64,000 nt of DNA from Bacillota bacterium (GTDB lineage: Bacteria > Bacillota > Clostridia > Peptostreptococcales > Acidaminobacteraceae), in assembly GCA_020161295.1 (NCBI GenBank), contig JAIUOA010000011.1, forward strand, positions 28,395 through 92,394. The letters are read 5' to 3'. Shown here piece after piece: positions 34,301 through 42,938 of this stretch (position 1 is the stretch's first letter; each line of letters opens with the position of its first letter). Below the pieces are notes generated by a model. That model saw nothing but the letters and a program-made list of their open reading frames with translations, was not told where the DNA came from and did no database searches. A program made the translations under genes and the position numbers.

Positions 34301-35215
34301 ATGACAAAAAGACATTTGAAGCGCGCGCTGATGATGTTATTAGTAGTGGCGATGATGGCCACGACAGCATGTGCAATCGATACGACTTATCCAGGGACGA
34401 TGAATGTCGTCGAAGCAGATAAAGTCATCGGTGATATTAATGCTGATTCAAATATCATCGTCATCGATGCACGGGGACGCGAGGCCTACGATAAAGGTCA
34501 TATGTCAGGTGCTATCTGCATGTCGGTTGAAGATGTCGTCGTTGAAACGACTGTTCCAGGCATGTTGATGCCAAAAGATGCCTTTGAGAAATTGATGGCA
34601 ACCCGTGGCATCTCCAATAACAGCAGCGTTTATATCTATGACGATCAAGAGGGGATCTTTGCTGCGCGTCTTTGGTGGACGATGAAGGTATATGGTCATG
34701 AAAATGTGAAAATCGTCAATGGCGGTGCTTCTGCTTTAGTAAATGCAGGTGCGACATTAACGGCTGAAGAAACCGTATTACCGGCAGCGTCGTATATAGC
34801 AGATGAACTGAATCAATCGATGATTGCCACAATTGAAGAAGTTACAGCAGTTGTGAATGACCCCACATCAGAAGTGAAACTATTAGATGTGCGTTCAGCA
34901 GCTGAGTATGCAGAAGGTTTTATACCAGGCGCGATTCTTTACCCACATACGCAAAACCTTTATAAAGATGGAACCTTTATGTCCAGTAGGGATATAGGGT
35001 TGTTTTATAAGGATGCGGGGTTTGAGAAGGACGATACGATTATCGTATACTGTAAAACATCCGTAAGGGCAACGCAAGCTGTTGCATTATTACAGGAAGC
35101 AGGTTTTACGAATTTGAAGGTTTACGATGGCGCTTGGCTTGAGTGGTCATCCGTAAATGGTGTAACAGCACCACCAGCAGAAACAGCCCCAGTTGGGGAA
35201 TCAGACGGATCCTGA
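34301..35215 (+). CDS. Two-domain rhodanese lipoprotein (thiosulfate sulfurtransferase-like)
   Basis: A signal peptide with lipobox TTAC (Cys at about 25) is followed by two rhodanese domains. The first (about 40-160) has the fold signatures IDARGREAYDKGH and GHMSGA, but its active loop reads YDDQEGIFAAR without Cys, as in regulatory N-domains of thiosulfate sulfurtransferases. The second (about 175-290) has IVYCKTSVRATQ with the catalytic Cys. It is predicted to sit on the outer face of the membrane. Its end overlaps the leader of the four-domain rhodanese gene, so they are probably co-transcribed. Confidence 0.9.
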   Translation: MTKRHLKRALMMLLVVAMMATTACAIDTTYPGTMNVVEADKVIGDINADSNIIVIDARGREAYDKGHMSGAICMSVEDVVVETTVPGMLMPKDAFEKLMATRGISNNSSVYIYDDQEGIFAARLWWTMKVYGHENVKIVNGGASALVNAGATLTAEETVLPAASYIADELNQSMIATIEEVTAVVNDPTSEVKLLDVRSAAEYAEGFIPGAILYPHTQNLYKDGTFMSSRDIGLFYKDAGFEKDDTIIVYCKTSVRATQAVALLQEAGFTNLKVYDGAWLEWSSVNGVTAPPAETAPVGESDGS

Positions 35216-35237
35216 TGGATTTAAGTGGAGGAAATTT

Positions 35238-36995
35238 ATGAGTAAGAAGTGGTTAGCATTATTGTTGGCGCTTGTCTTAGTATTCTCGACAACCGCATGT
35301 GGTAAAACGGAAGAGCCTGCTTCAATGGAAGTCGAAACAACGGTAGGTACTGAAGCACCAGCAGCATTTGACATGGGTGCCATGGTGACAGGTTACTTTG
35401 AAAATATGCCAGAGCACATCTACAAAATAGATCAAAAGGAATTCATCGAAAAAGTTAAAGCAGATGAAGCGATGACGATCATCGACATCAGAAGTGCTGA
35501 AGACTATGGAAAAGGTCATGTAAAAGGTGCCGTCAATATGCCTTGGGGACCAGCCATCGCTGAAGGTCTTTCAAGCATACCAGCAGATAAGCCTGTTTTC
35601 GTTTACTGTTACACAGGACAGACAGCGGGTCAAGCAGTGGTTACATTAAACCTTGCTGGATTTGACGCAAGAAGCGTCAACCTTGGATGGAATTTAGGTA
35701 TTTCTAAAGTTGAAGGTGTGGATGCTGTAACAGTAACAGAGGCTGCAACTTTAACTGCGGGTGTGACGACGATCGATGCAAACGTTCAAACTGCAATTAC
35801 TGATTATTATGCAGGACTTGCTGGTGTTTCTGAAACGAAATACAAGAATTATAAAGTATCAGAAGCTGACTTGAAAGCGATGGTTGATGCAAAGGATGCA
35901 TCCATCTATATACTCTCTGTCAGAAAAGCAGAAGATTATAATAAAGGTCATATCGAAGGCGCTTCAAATATTCCTTTTGCTAAAGGCATGGCGTCATCAT
36001 TTGGCGATCTCCCTAAAGATAAAACCATCGTCGTTTACTGCTATACTGGTCAAACAGCTGGTCAAGTAACGGCTGGACTTAGACTTATGGGCTATGATGC
36101 CGTGTCGCTTAATGGCGGTATGGGAACACCGGCTAATGCGCCACAAGGGTGGGCAAATAATGGTTTCCCAGTCGTATCTGATGTGTCTATGAAACTCGAT
36201 GCGTTATATGCATCGATGCCTGAGCACATGTATAAAATACCAGAAAAAGACTTCGTAGCGAAAGTTGTTGCTGGTGAGGCCATGACGATTCTCGATATTA
36301 GAAGTGCTGAGGATTATGGTAAAGGCCATGTAAAAGGCGCAGTGAATGTTCCTTGGGGACCAGCTATTGCAGAGAACTTAGGAAATATTCCAACAGATAA
36401 ACCGATTTATATATACTGCTACACTGGCCAAACAGCTGGACAAGCTGTGGTGACACTTAACCTTGCGGGTATTGAAGCGAAGAGTGTAAATTTAGGTTGG
36501 AACTTGGGCATTTCAAAGGTTGAAGGTGTTGCTGCTGTAACGGTTACTGAAGCATCAGCATTTGAAGGCACTGGTATCGAAATCGCACCAGCGGTTCAAG
36601 AAGCAGTGACGGCTTACTATGAAGGTCTCGGTAAAATCGAGGATGCACGTTTCAAAAACTACAAAGTATCTGAAGATGATCTAAAAGCGATGGTCGATGC
36701 AAAAGATGCTACGATTCAAATTGTATCCGTCAGAAAAGCGGAAGACTTTGCTAAGGGCCATATTGAAGGTGCAATCAATATCCCGTTTGGAAGCGGGATG
36801 CTCGATACTTTCAAAGCACAACTTCCAAAGGATAAGAAAATAGTGGTTTACTGTTATACTGGTCAAACGGCAGGTCAGGCAGTGGCTGCATTAAGACTTT
36901 TAGGTTATGATGCAGTTTCGTTAAACGGTGGTATGGGAACACCAGCAAATGCTCCAGCAGGCTGGGCAAACAAAGGTTTCCCTGTTGTTCAATAG
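35238..36995 (+). CDS. Four-domain rhodanese lipoprotein (tandem ABAB duplication)
   Basis: A signal peptide with lipobox TTAC (Cys about residue 22) is followed by four rhodanese domains in 585 residues. Each carries the same catalytic loop YCYTGQTAGQ, so all four have the sulfur-accepting Cys. Domains 1 and 3 are near copies (RSAEDYGKGHVKGAVN), as are 2 and 4 (VRKAEDxxKGHIEGA), so an A-B pair was duplicated with an 810-nt period. The start at ATG 35238 follows GGAGGAAATTT. It acts outside the membrane on sulfane sulfur; acceptor and donor are unknown. The neighbouring two-domain rhodanese lipoprotein is probably in the same operon. Confidence 0.93.
   Translation: MSKKWLALLLALVLVFSTTACGKTEEPASMEVETTVGTEAPAAFDMGAMVTGYFENMPEHIYKIDQKEFIEKVKADEAMTIIDIRSAEDYGKGHVKGAVNMPWGPAIAEGLSSIPADKPVFVYCYTGQTAGQAVVTLNLAGFDARSVNLGWNLGISKVEGVDAVTVTEAATLTAGVTTIDANVQTAITDYYAGLAGVSETKYKNYKVSEADLKAMVDAKDASIYILSVRKAEDYNKGHIEGASNIPFAKGMASSFGDLPKDKTIVVYCYTGQTAGQVTAGLRLMGYDAVSLNGGMGTPANAPQGWANNGFPVVSDVSMKLDALYASMPEHMYKIPEKDFVAKVVAGEAMTILDIRSAEDYGKGHVKGAVNVPWGPAIAENLGNIPTDKPIYIYCYTGQTAGQAVVTLNLAGIEAKSVNLGWNLGISKVEGVAAVTVTEASAFEGTGIEIAPAVQEAVTAYYEGLGKIEDARFKNYKVSEDDLKAMVDAKDATIQIVSVRKAEDFAKGHIEGAINIPFGSGMLDTFKAQLPKDKKIVVYCYTGQTAGQAVAALRLLGYDAVSLNGGMGTPANAPAGWANKGFPVVQ
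35406..36995 (+). repeat. Direct duplication within the rhodanese gene (period 810 nt)
   Basis: The segment from 35406 (MPEH...) to about 36170 recurs from 36216 to 36992. Both halves keep two active rhodanese loops and end GMGTPANAP-GWANxGFPVV. Protein identity by eye is high while third-codon positions differ, which suggests an old duplication under selection. Confidence 0.9.
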
Positions 36996-37081
36996 TTTTA
37001 ATTAAGCCATGGGATGCCCATCGTGATATAATTGCGATGTGGCATCTTTCTTTAATTATGTCAAATTGTTTGGAGTGGCCG

Positions 37082-38227
37082 ATGATTCCTTTTAATAAAC
37101 CCTATGCACCAGAACACATTTCGATGTCTGTCGCTAAAAAAATATTGAAAGCGCCTTTAGGTGATGAGACACAACATCATCTTACGGTTGACACATTAAG
37201 AGTAAACCATGGCATTCTATCGGATCGGCAGGTGGTATTTACACAGTCGGCAACTCAAGCGCTTGAGATTATGGCACTTTGTATGGATTTGAATGCGCAT
37301 GATGAAATCATCATGCCATCGTTTACTTATGCCGCGACAGCCAATGCATTTGCACGTACAGGTGCTAGGATTGTCTTCGCTGACATTGATCCATACACCC
37401 TAAATATAAGTTTGGAAACGGTTGCGCCGCTTATAACCAAGCATACCCGTGCGATTATTCCCATTCATTATGGGGGGATTTCGGCTGACTTGGACGGATT
37501 AATAAAATTGATCAAAGGGAGTGAAATCAGATTGCTTGAAGATGCCGCACATGGTATCGGCGCTAATTATAAAGGGAAAGCACTGGGAACGATCGGGAGT
37601 ATGGGATGTTTAAGCTTTCACCATACAAAAAATATCACTGCAGGTGGTTCAGGTGGTGCGTTGATATATGATTCATTTTGGCATGAACAGGTACAAGCGT
37701 GTCTGTATCAAGGCACGAATCGCTCGGCATTCCTAGATGGAAAAGTACCTGTGTATCATTGGGAACAGTTAGGTGGCGAATTTTTAATGACGTACTATCA
37801 TCAGCTTTTTTTAGAAAAGGCGTTACCTGATCTTGATTGGGTTACCAACCGCCGTCTTAAAATATCAAATGACTTTTTCAATTTCCTGACGTCAGATTAC
37901 AATTTTGATGAACACATCACGTTTCAAAAAACTGTCGAAGGCGCGAACGGAAACGGGCATATTTTTCCTATCATCTTAAGAGATGAAGCGCTTAAACGAG
38001 ACCTGATGACTTATTTAAAAGCAAACGGCATTCATGCCTTCACGCATTATGAACCGCTTCATATGTCCAGGGCAGGGCGCAAATATGGCGACACACGCGT
38101 CTCTTTAGAAAGTACAGAGCGAATCGCTTCTAGATTACTTAGGTTGCCACTTTATGCGACGCTGACAGATTCTGAGGTTGAAAAGATTCTCGAGCACTTG
38201 AAGTTGTTTTTGAAAGGTAGATGCTAG
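37082..38227 (+). CDS. wecE: WecE/RffA-like sugar aminotransferase (DegT/DnrJ/EryC1 family)
   Basis: The 381-residue PLP enzyme matches dTDP-4-amino-4,6-dideoxygalactose transaminase along its length: MIPFNKPY at the start, EIIMPSFTYAATANAF (about 77-92), VHYGG-type IPIHYGGI, EDAAHGIGA and the PLP-binding Lys in SFHHTKNITAGG. It would convert the 4-keto sugar made by the next gene into the 4-amino sugar using glutamate. The start at ATG 37082 follows TTGGAG. The stop abuts the ATG of the dTDP-glucose dehydratase gene. Confidence 0.88.
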   Translation: MIPFNKPYAPEHISMSVAKKILKAPLGDETQHHLTVDTLRVNHGILSDRQVVFTQSATQALEIMALCMDLNAHDEIIMPSFTYAATANAFARTGARIVFADIDPYTLNISLETVAPLITKHTRAIIPIHYGGISADLDGLIKLIKGSEIRLLEDAAHGIGANYKGKALGTIGSMGCLSFHHTKNITAGGSGGALIYDSFWHEQVQACLYQGTNRSAFLDGKVPVYHWEQLGGEFLMTYYHQLFLEKALPDLDWVTNRRLKISNDFFNFLTSDYNFDEHITFQKTVEGANGNGHIFPIILRDEALKRDLMTYLKANGIHAFTHYEPLHMSRAGRKYGDTRVSLESTERIASRLLRLPLYATLTDSEVEKILEHLKLFLKGRC

Positions 38228-39220
38228 ATGAAGAGGATACTCGTAACGGGTGGTGCAGGTTTTATTGGAAGTCACTTCGTGAAAAAGCTGTGCACATATT
38301 CGTCGGATTTTGAAAAAGTGGATACACATATAGTGGTCTATGATAAGCTTACTTATGCAGGTGACTTAAAACGTTTGGAGGGAGTACCTCACATTTTTGT
38401 TCATGGCGACATTTGCGATGGCGAACGTTTAAATGCTGTTTTAAGGAAATATGGAATTACTCATGTCGTTCATTTTGCTGCAGAGAGTCATGTGGATAGG
38501 AGTATAGCTGACCAAGCGCCATTCATGAGGACAAACGTACTTGGCACTGAGGTTTTGATTGAGACCGTCGACCGATTTTGGCGGGAAACGGGTGGCTATG
38601 AACATCGGCAGTTCATCCATATCTCCACAGACGAAGTGTATGGGTCGATCCTTCAAAGCGAGAAACCCGCCTCAGAAACGACCCCCTTGAATCCCATGAA
38701 TCCCTACGCCGTCAGTAAAGCTAAGGCGGATGCTTTAGTCCAACATAAGATAAAAAGAGATCACTTTCCCGCCTTAATTCTTAGAAGCAGCAATAACTAT
38801 GGCCTTAATCAAAATGCAGAAAAATTCATCCCTCGAATCATCAATTGCCTGGTGAACAATCACCCCATACCTGTTTATGGTAAAGGAGCGCAGATGAGGT
38901 GTTGGCTTTCAGTAGAGGATTATGCAGAAATTATATGCGAACTGATCCGATTAGAGTTAATTGGTGAAATCTTCAATGTCGTGGGGGAGGAGACGTACTC
39001 AAATATTGATATGGTCATGAAAATCATAGAGATATTTGGTCAATCTGTCTCAAGACCTACAGAAAGACAACCCGAAATTACATTTGTCCCAGACAGGGCC
39101 CAGCATGATTTTTACTATCATGTCGATGGAAGCAAGCTTAAATGTCTCATCGGTGAACGGTACTTTAAAAGACGACTAGAAAACTATTTTATGGAACTTT
39201 TTCTTACGGCTTCCGTCTAA
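38228..39220 (+). CDS. rfbB: dTDP-glucose 4,6-dehydratase
   Basis: This is a short-chain dehydrogenase-type sugar enzyme of 330 residues. NAD site TGGAGFIGSHF (about 7-17), HFAAESHVDRSI (about 81-92), the catalytic ISTDEVYGS (about 135-143) and YAVSKAKAD (YxxxK, about 162-170) are all present. It makes dTDP-4-keto-6-deoxyglucose, the substrate for the upstream aminotransferase. No thymidylyltransferase (RmlA) gene is in the window. The translation start is directly coupled to the aminotransferase stop. Confidence 0.92.
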   Translation: MKRILVTGGAGFIGSHFVKKLCTYSSDFEKVDTHIVVYDKLTYAGDLKRLEGVPHIFVHGDICDGERLNAVLRKYGITHVVHFAAESHVDRSIADQAPFMRTNVLGTEVLIETVDRFWRETGGYEHRQFIHISTDEVYGSILQSEKPASETTPLNPMNPYAVSKAKADALVQHKIKRDHFPALILRSSNNYGLNQNAEKFIPRIINCLVNNHPIPVYGKGAQMRCWLSVEDYAEIICELIRLELIGEIFNVVGEETYSNIDMVMKIIEIFGQSVSRPTERQPEITFVPDRAQHDFYYHVDGSKLKCLIGERYFKRRLENYFMELFLTASV

Positions 39221-39282
39221 TCACTATCCATATAAATCATGGTTGAGACATTTCCACAGATAAATGAAATGAGGATGAGCTT

Positions 39283-39927
39283 ATGAAAAAGACAATAATT
39301 AAAGGGATGACAGCACTACTGTTAATGAGTGCAGTTACGATACCAGGCTATGCAGGCGTTAGCTTTAATGATTTAGGCAGTATTAAGGAAGCGTCAGCCA
39401 TCATCGCATTAAGTGAAAAAAATATCGTAAAAGGAACGGGGAATAATCGTTTTGAACCACTAAGGGCCATGACCTACGCCGAAAGCGTCCAGCTTCTGGT
39501 AAACACCTTTGGGCTAAATATTGATCATATAAGGTTTATAAAAGAACCGAAGGCATCTGATTATTTTAAGTTTGCAAATGACGACGCCTGGTATGCAGGC
39601 GCACTGATCATCGCACCACTTAATGGTGCCGAGCTATCATCTGACATGATTCCAGATATAAAGATTACGAGAGAAGCCTTTATCGATTTATTTGTCTGTC
39701 TTCTAGAGCTTAAGGAAGACTTACCCCTAATCAAGATCGCAGCGGCTGACATCGCCGATCGTGAGCTGATCAATCCAGAATATAATGGTGTCGTGGACCG
39801 TGCATTATATTACGGCATCGTCTCTTTAGATGAGAAGGGTAACTTTAGACCTACAGATGCCATTACCAGAGCTGAGGCAGCGGAATGGATTAATAATTTA
39901 TTAGCATTTCAAGAGGGAATCCAATAG
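39283..39927 (+). CDS. Small secreted S-layer-homology (SLH) domain protein
   Basis: A signal peptide (about 1-25, ending GYAG) is followed by three SLH-like motifs: FNDLGSIKEASAIIALSEKN..FEPLRAMTYAE (about 28-70), a middle diverged one, and ADIADRELI..FRPTDAITRAEAAEWI (about 150-205). Nothing else is attached, so it is almost only a cell-wall anchor. SLH domains bind pyruvylated secondary wall polymers. GAGGATGAG precedes the ATG and a terminator follows the stop. Confidence 0.85.
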   Translation: MKKTIIKGMTALLLMSAVTIPGYAGVSFNDLGSIKEASAIIALSEKNIVKGTGNNRFEPLRAMTYAESVQLLVNTFGLNIDHIRFIKEPKASDYFKFANDDAWYAGALIIAPLNGAELSSDMIPDIKITREAFIDLFVCLLELKEDLPLIKIAAADIADRELINPEYNGVVDRALYYGIVSLDEKGNFRPTDAITRAEAAEWINNLLAFQEGIQ

Positions 39928-39942
39928 GATCCCTCTTTTCTT
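39912..39942 (+). terminator. Terminator of the SLH gene
   Basis: Stem AGAGGGA-TCC/GGATCCCTCT followed by TTTCTTTTC. Confidence 0.7.
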
Positions 39943-39954
39943 TTCGTGAACCCC

Positions 39955-39983
39955 TTGACAAATCGATTGATAATCATTATCAT
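39955..39983 (+). promoter_or_regulatory. Sigma-A promoter overlapped by a perfect Fur box
   Basis: TTGACA (39955-39960), 17-bp spacer, TATCAT (39978-39983). The 7-1-7 palindrome TGATAATCATTATCA (39968-39982) matches the Fur consensus exactly and covers the -10 and part of the spacer. Fe-loaded Fur should block RNA polymerase, so the two genes downstream are predicted to be on under iron limitation. Confidence 0.88.
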
Positions 39984-40031
39984 TTATTTGTACCTATTGA
40001 AAAATATTCTCAATTACAAGGAGGCCATTCA

Positions 40032-40601
40032 TTGAACCTAGATCAGCTTTTGGCATTTCATTGCGCACCAGCACTTACACGTATGAAGCCCGCTAACCTA
40101 ATCGCCCATGATCGTATCAAGCAGGATGAGATCATCAACCGCTATAATGAAACGCAGAAGCATTTGAATACGAAAGGGATTCAAATGGAGCGTTTATGGA
40201 CGTGCCCGAAACGAGAGCTGACTTTAGTCTATGATCGAATGATGCTGGAAAAGCATCTGAGTTCTCCAGAGGTATGGGGATATTTGATGGTACAGGGTTA
40301 TCCGATGTACAGTGGATTTGAGTCGATTATCAGTCATTTAAAAGTTCGAATGATTGAATCGGGCGGTTTTCCACACGAGATTGGCGTCTTTTTAGGTTAC
40401 CCATTAGTGGACGTCTTAGGCTTCATTAGAAATAATGGACAGAACTGCAAGCTTTGTGGGTACTGGAAAGTCTATGGAGATCCCGTGGAAGCGCAGGACC
40501 AGTTCGAAGCCTTTACGAAGGTGAGAACCATCCTTTGCGATAAAGTAAAGCAGGGCTGTAACATCATAGAAGCGTTAGAGGGCGCCGATTTAGTCGCTTA
40601 A
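40032..40601 (+). CDS. DUF3793-family protein, Fur-controlled (TTG start)
   Basis: The 189-residue cytoplasmic protein matches DUF3793: an N-terminal LAFHCAPALTRMKPANLI, a middle MERLWTCPKRELTLVYDR, and HEIGVFLGYPLVDVLGFIRN followed by a CKLCGYWKVYGD motif (about 137-148). The family has no known activity; the Cys pair may bind metal. The start is TTG at 40032 after AAGGAGG. It lies directly downstream of the Fur box and upstream of flavodoxin, so it belongs to an iron-starvation response. Confidence 0.85.
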   Translation: MNLDQLLAFHCAPALTRMKPANLIAHDRIKQDEIINRYNETQKHLNTKGIQMERLWTCPKRELTLVYDRMMLEKHLSSPEVWGYLMVQGYPMYSGFESIISHLKVRMIESGGFPHEIGVFLGYPLVDVLGFIRNNGQNCKLCGYWKVYGDPVEAQDQFEAFTKVRTILCDKVKQGCNIIEALEGADLVA

Positions 40602-40672
40602 TGAGAAGATGCTTTTCAAAGTGTCTTTATCAGAATGTGTTAAATACTAGACAATAAATGAGGGAGGATAAA

Positions 40673-41104
40673 ATGCATCAAGTAGCAGTGATTTTTTGGA
40701 GTGGGACAGGCAACACTGAAGCGATGGCTAAGGCTATTACAGAGGGCGTTAATAAAGCAGGTGGCGAAGCCCAACTTTTCAACGTGGCTGATATCCACGT
40801 CGATCGTGCAGCAAGCTATGATAACTTGATTTTAGGATGTCCGTCCATGGGCGGTGAAGTTTTAGAAGAATATGAGTTTGAACCTTTTTATACCGCTTTA
40901 GAAGAGAAAATAAACGGAAAGAAAATCGCACTCTTCGGTTCCTATGGCTGGGGAGATGGCGAGTGGATGCGCGATTGGCAAACGCGTGTGGAGAACCATG
41001 GAGGAAACCTTTTTGAAGAAGGTCTTATTATCAACGACACGCCAGATACGGCTGGCCTTGCCTTATGTGAAGCGTTTGGCACGCGTTTTGTGAATTCCCT
41101 CTAA
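40673..41104 (+). CDS. Short-chain flavodoxin
   Basis: This 143-residue FMN protein has the phosphate-binding loop WSGTGNTEAMA (about 9-19), LGCPSMGGEVLEEYEFE (about 55-71) and LFGSYGWGDGEWMRDW (about 89-104). It replaces ferredoxin as electron carrier when iron is short, in line with the Fur box upstream of DUF3793. GGGAGG places the start at ATG 40673, 72 bases after the DUF3793 stop; no terminator is seen between them. Confidence 0.95.
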   Translation: MHQVAVIFWSGTGNTEAMAKAITEGVNKAGGEAQLFNVADIHVDRAASYDNLILGCPSMGGEVLEEYEFEPFYTALEEKINGKKIALFGSYGWGDGEWMRDWQTRVENHGGNLFEEGLIINDTPDTAGLALCEAFGTRFVNSL

Positions 41105-41190
41105 GGAAATTCTAATGTAAATTCTAATGGAATTCAAAGAACAGCGCTTTATAATGGGATTAATCCTTTGTTGGTAAATGGGGGCAAATC

Positions 41191-41412
41191 ATGAATATTA
41201 TGAAGCGCATGAAGCATCCCGCCTGGGGCATGTTGGCGATAGCGATCGTCACCATCCTATTTGGAATAGGATGGAGTATCAATGCAGTTTATATGATGTT
41301 GCGATATAAGGTTCTTGGACCTATGGGCCTATTATTTCCGGCTGTAGGCATCATTTTTATCGTCGTCGGCATCGTTCATGGCTATCATGCCTTATACCAA
41401 GAAAAAAAATAA
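41191..41412 (+). CDS. Small membrane protein, unknown
   Basis: The 73-residue protein has two predicted membrane helices (about 12-35 and 45-65) with a short loop and a positively charged N-terminus. I do not recognise a family. The ribosome binding site is weak (GGGGGC). It is followed by a strong bidirectional terminator. Confidence 0.6.
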   Translation: MNIMKRMKHPAWGMLAIAIVTILFGIGWSINAVYMMLRYKVLGPMGLLFPAVGIIFIVVGIVHGYHALYQEKK

Positions 41413-41456
41413 CAGGTCTCTGAAACCCTTAAGGTAGCAGAGACCTGTTTCTTTTA
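41411..41456. terminator. Bidirectional terminator
   Basis: Twelve-pair stem AACAGGTCTCTG/CAGAGACCTGTT with T-runs on both sides. It ends the small membrane gene (+) and metQ (-). Confidence 0.85.
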
Positions 41457-41463
41457 TTCCACT

Positions 41464-42267
41464 TTAAAACGCAGGGACTACGGCACCCTTATAGGTGTCT
41501 TCGATAAACGCTTTTACCGCATCGGATTGTAGCGCTTTTAGAAGGGCTTTAACGGATTCGTTCTCAAGGTTTTCCGGCAATACGGTGAGAATATTCGCAT
41601 ATGGCGATTCTGCGCCTTCTAATAACACGGCATCGGCCGTTGGATTCAAGCCAGCTTCAAGTGCATAGTTCGTATTGATGACAGCGCCATCCACATCATC
41701 GAGTGTTCTTGGAAGCTGTGCGGCGTCGATGGGTTTGAACACGAGCTCAAGTGAGTTTTCTACGATGTCCGCTTCCGTCGCTTCCAGAGTTGCGTCCGCT
41801 TTAAGCTTGATCAGTCCCTCTGCTTGAAGTAATAAGAGTGCGCGGCCCTCGTTAGTTGGATCGTTAGGAATGGCGATGACTGCTCCAGCAGGGATTTCAG
41901 ACACTGATTTAAACGTCTTTGAATAAAGTCCAAGAGGCTCTACGTGGACTGCGCCTGCACTAACGAGCTCAAGGCTGTGCTCTGCTGCGAAGGACTCCAT
42001 GTACGGCACATGCTGGAAGAAGTTCACATCGATTTCGCCATCGGCGAGGGCGAGGTTAGGCGTAACATAATCGGTAAATTCCACGATTTCCAGAGTGATG
42101 CCTTCTTCTTCGAGAACTGGCTTGATGAAGTTTAAAAGCTCAGCGTGAGGCACTGGCGTCGCGCCAACTTTTAGCGTCTTTGTATCTTTTGATTCAGTGG
42201 AACAGCCCACTAGCGTTAATAATAATAAGCTCAGAGCAAGTCCGAGAGATAAGATTCTTTTAGTCAT
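41464..42267 (-). CDS. metQ: Methionine-binding lipoprotein MetQ
   Basis: The 267-residue NlpA-family lipoprotein has lipobox LVGC (Cys at about 22) and the typical VGATPVPHAELLNFIKP opening of the mature part. DVNFFQHVPYME and VIAIPNDPTNEGRALLLL are diagnostic. It captures methionine for MetNI at the outer membrane face. It is the last gene of the SAM-riboswitch-controlled metNIQ operon. Confidence 0.93.
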   Translation of the reverse strand: MTKRILSLGLALSLLLLTLVGCSTESKDTKTLKVGATPVPHAELLNFIKPVLEEEGITLEIVEFTDYVTPNLALADGEIDVNFFQHVPYMESFAAEHSLELVSAGAVHVEPLGLYSKTFKSVSEIPAGAVIAIPNDPTNEGRALLLLQAEGLIKLKADATLEATEADIVENSLELVFKPIDAAQLPRTLDDVDGAVINTNYALEAGLNPTADAVLLEGAESPYANILTVLPENLENESVKALLKALQSDAVKAFIEDTYKGAVVPAF

Positions 42268-42287
42268 AATGAAACTCCTTTGCGCTT

Positions 42288-42938
42288 CTAGCGTCTTCTA
42301 TTTTTTAGAATTTGTGATGCGATGAGATTACCGCTGGCCTGTATTAGCTGAACCAGTACGATCAGTAACACGATGGTCGCGAACATGATTTCGGTATTAA
42401 AGCGATGATAGCCATAGCGGATAGCGAGATCGCCGATGCCGCCACCGCCGATGGTGCCTGCCATGGCAGAATAGCCCAGTAGATTGATGATGGTAATCGT
42501 CGTGCCCAGCACGAGTGATGGCAACGCTTCAGGGATTAGAACCTGACGAATGATGGCCGAAGGCCTCGCACCCATAGCGGTAGCGGCCTCGATCACACCG
42601 CCATCCACTTCATGGATGGCCGATTCCACCACTCTGGCATAAAACGGAATCGCTGCGATGACGAGAGGAACGATGGCAGCGTTTGTGCCGATGGAGGACC
42701 CCACGATCAAACGTGTAAAGGGAATGACGAAAATCATAAGGATAATGAACGGCAGTGAGCGGGCCATGTTCACCACATAGGAAAGCACGGCGTTTAGCTT
42801 AGGTCTTTCTAGGAGGTGACCTTTAGAGGTGATGACGAGGACGATTCCTAGTGGCAGACCGAAAAGTAACGTAAATACAGTGGCGATGCTGACCATATAC
42901 AGGGTTTCAAGCGTGGCAGGAAGTAGTAAGTGCATCAT
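42288..42938 (-). CDS. metI: Methionine ABC transporter permease MetI
   Basis: The 216-residue permease has five hydrophobic segments and the EAA loop EAATAMGARPSAIIRQVLIPEALP (key residues AxGA..I....PEA). Its ATG overlaps the metN stop by 4 bp (ATGA-like), with GGAGGTG upstream. Partner of MetN and MetQ. Confidence 0.95.
   Translation of the reverse strand: MMHLLLPATLETLYMVSIATVFTLLFGLPLGIVLVITSKGHLLERPKLNAVLSYVVNMARSLPFIILMIFVIPFTRLIVGSSIGTNAAIVPLVIAAIPFYARVVESAIHEVDGGVIEAATAMGARPSAIIRQVLIPEALPSLVLGTTITIINLLGYSAMAGTIGGGGIGDLAIRYGYHRFNTEIMFATIVLLIVLVQLIQASGNLIASQILKNRRR

Noticed and set aside
36996..37020. Terminator after the four-domain rhodanese gene
   Set aside because: There is a short palindrome (CCATGGGATGCCCAT) but no T-run.
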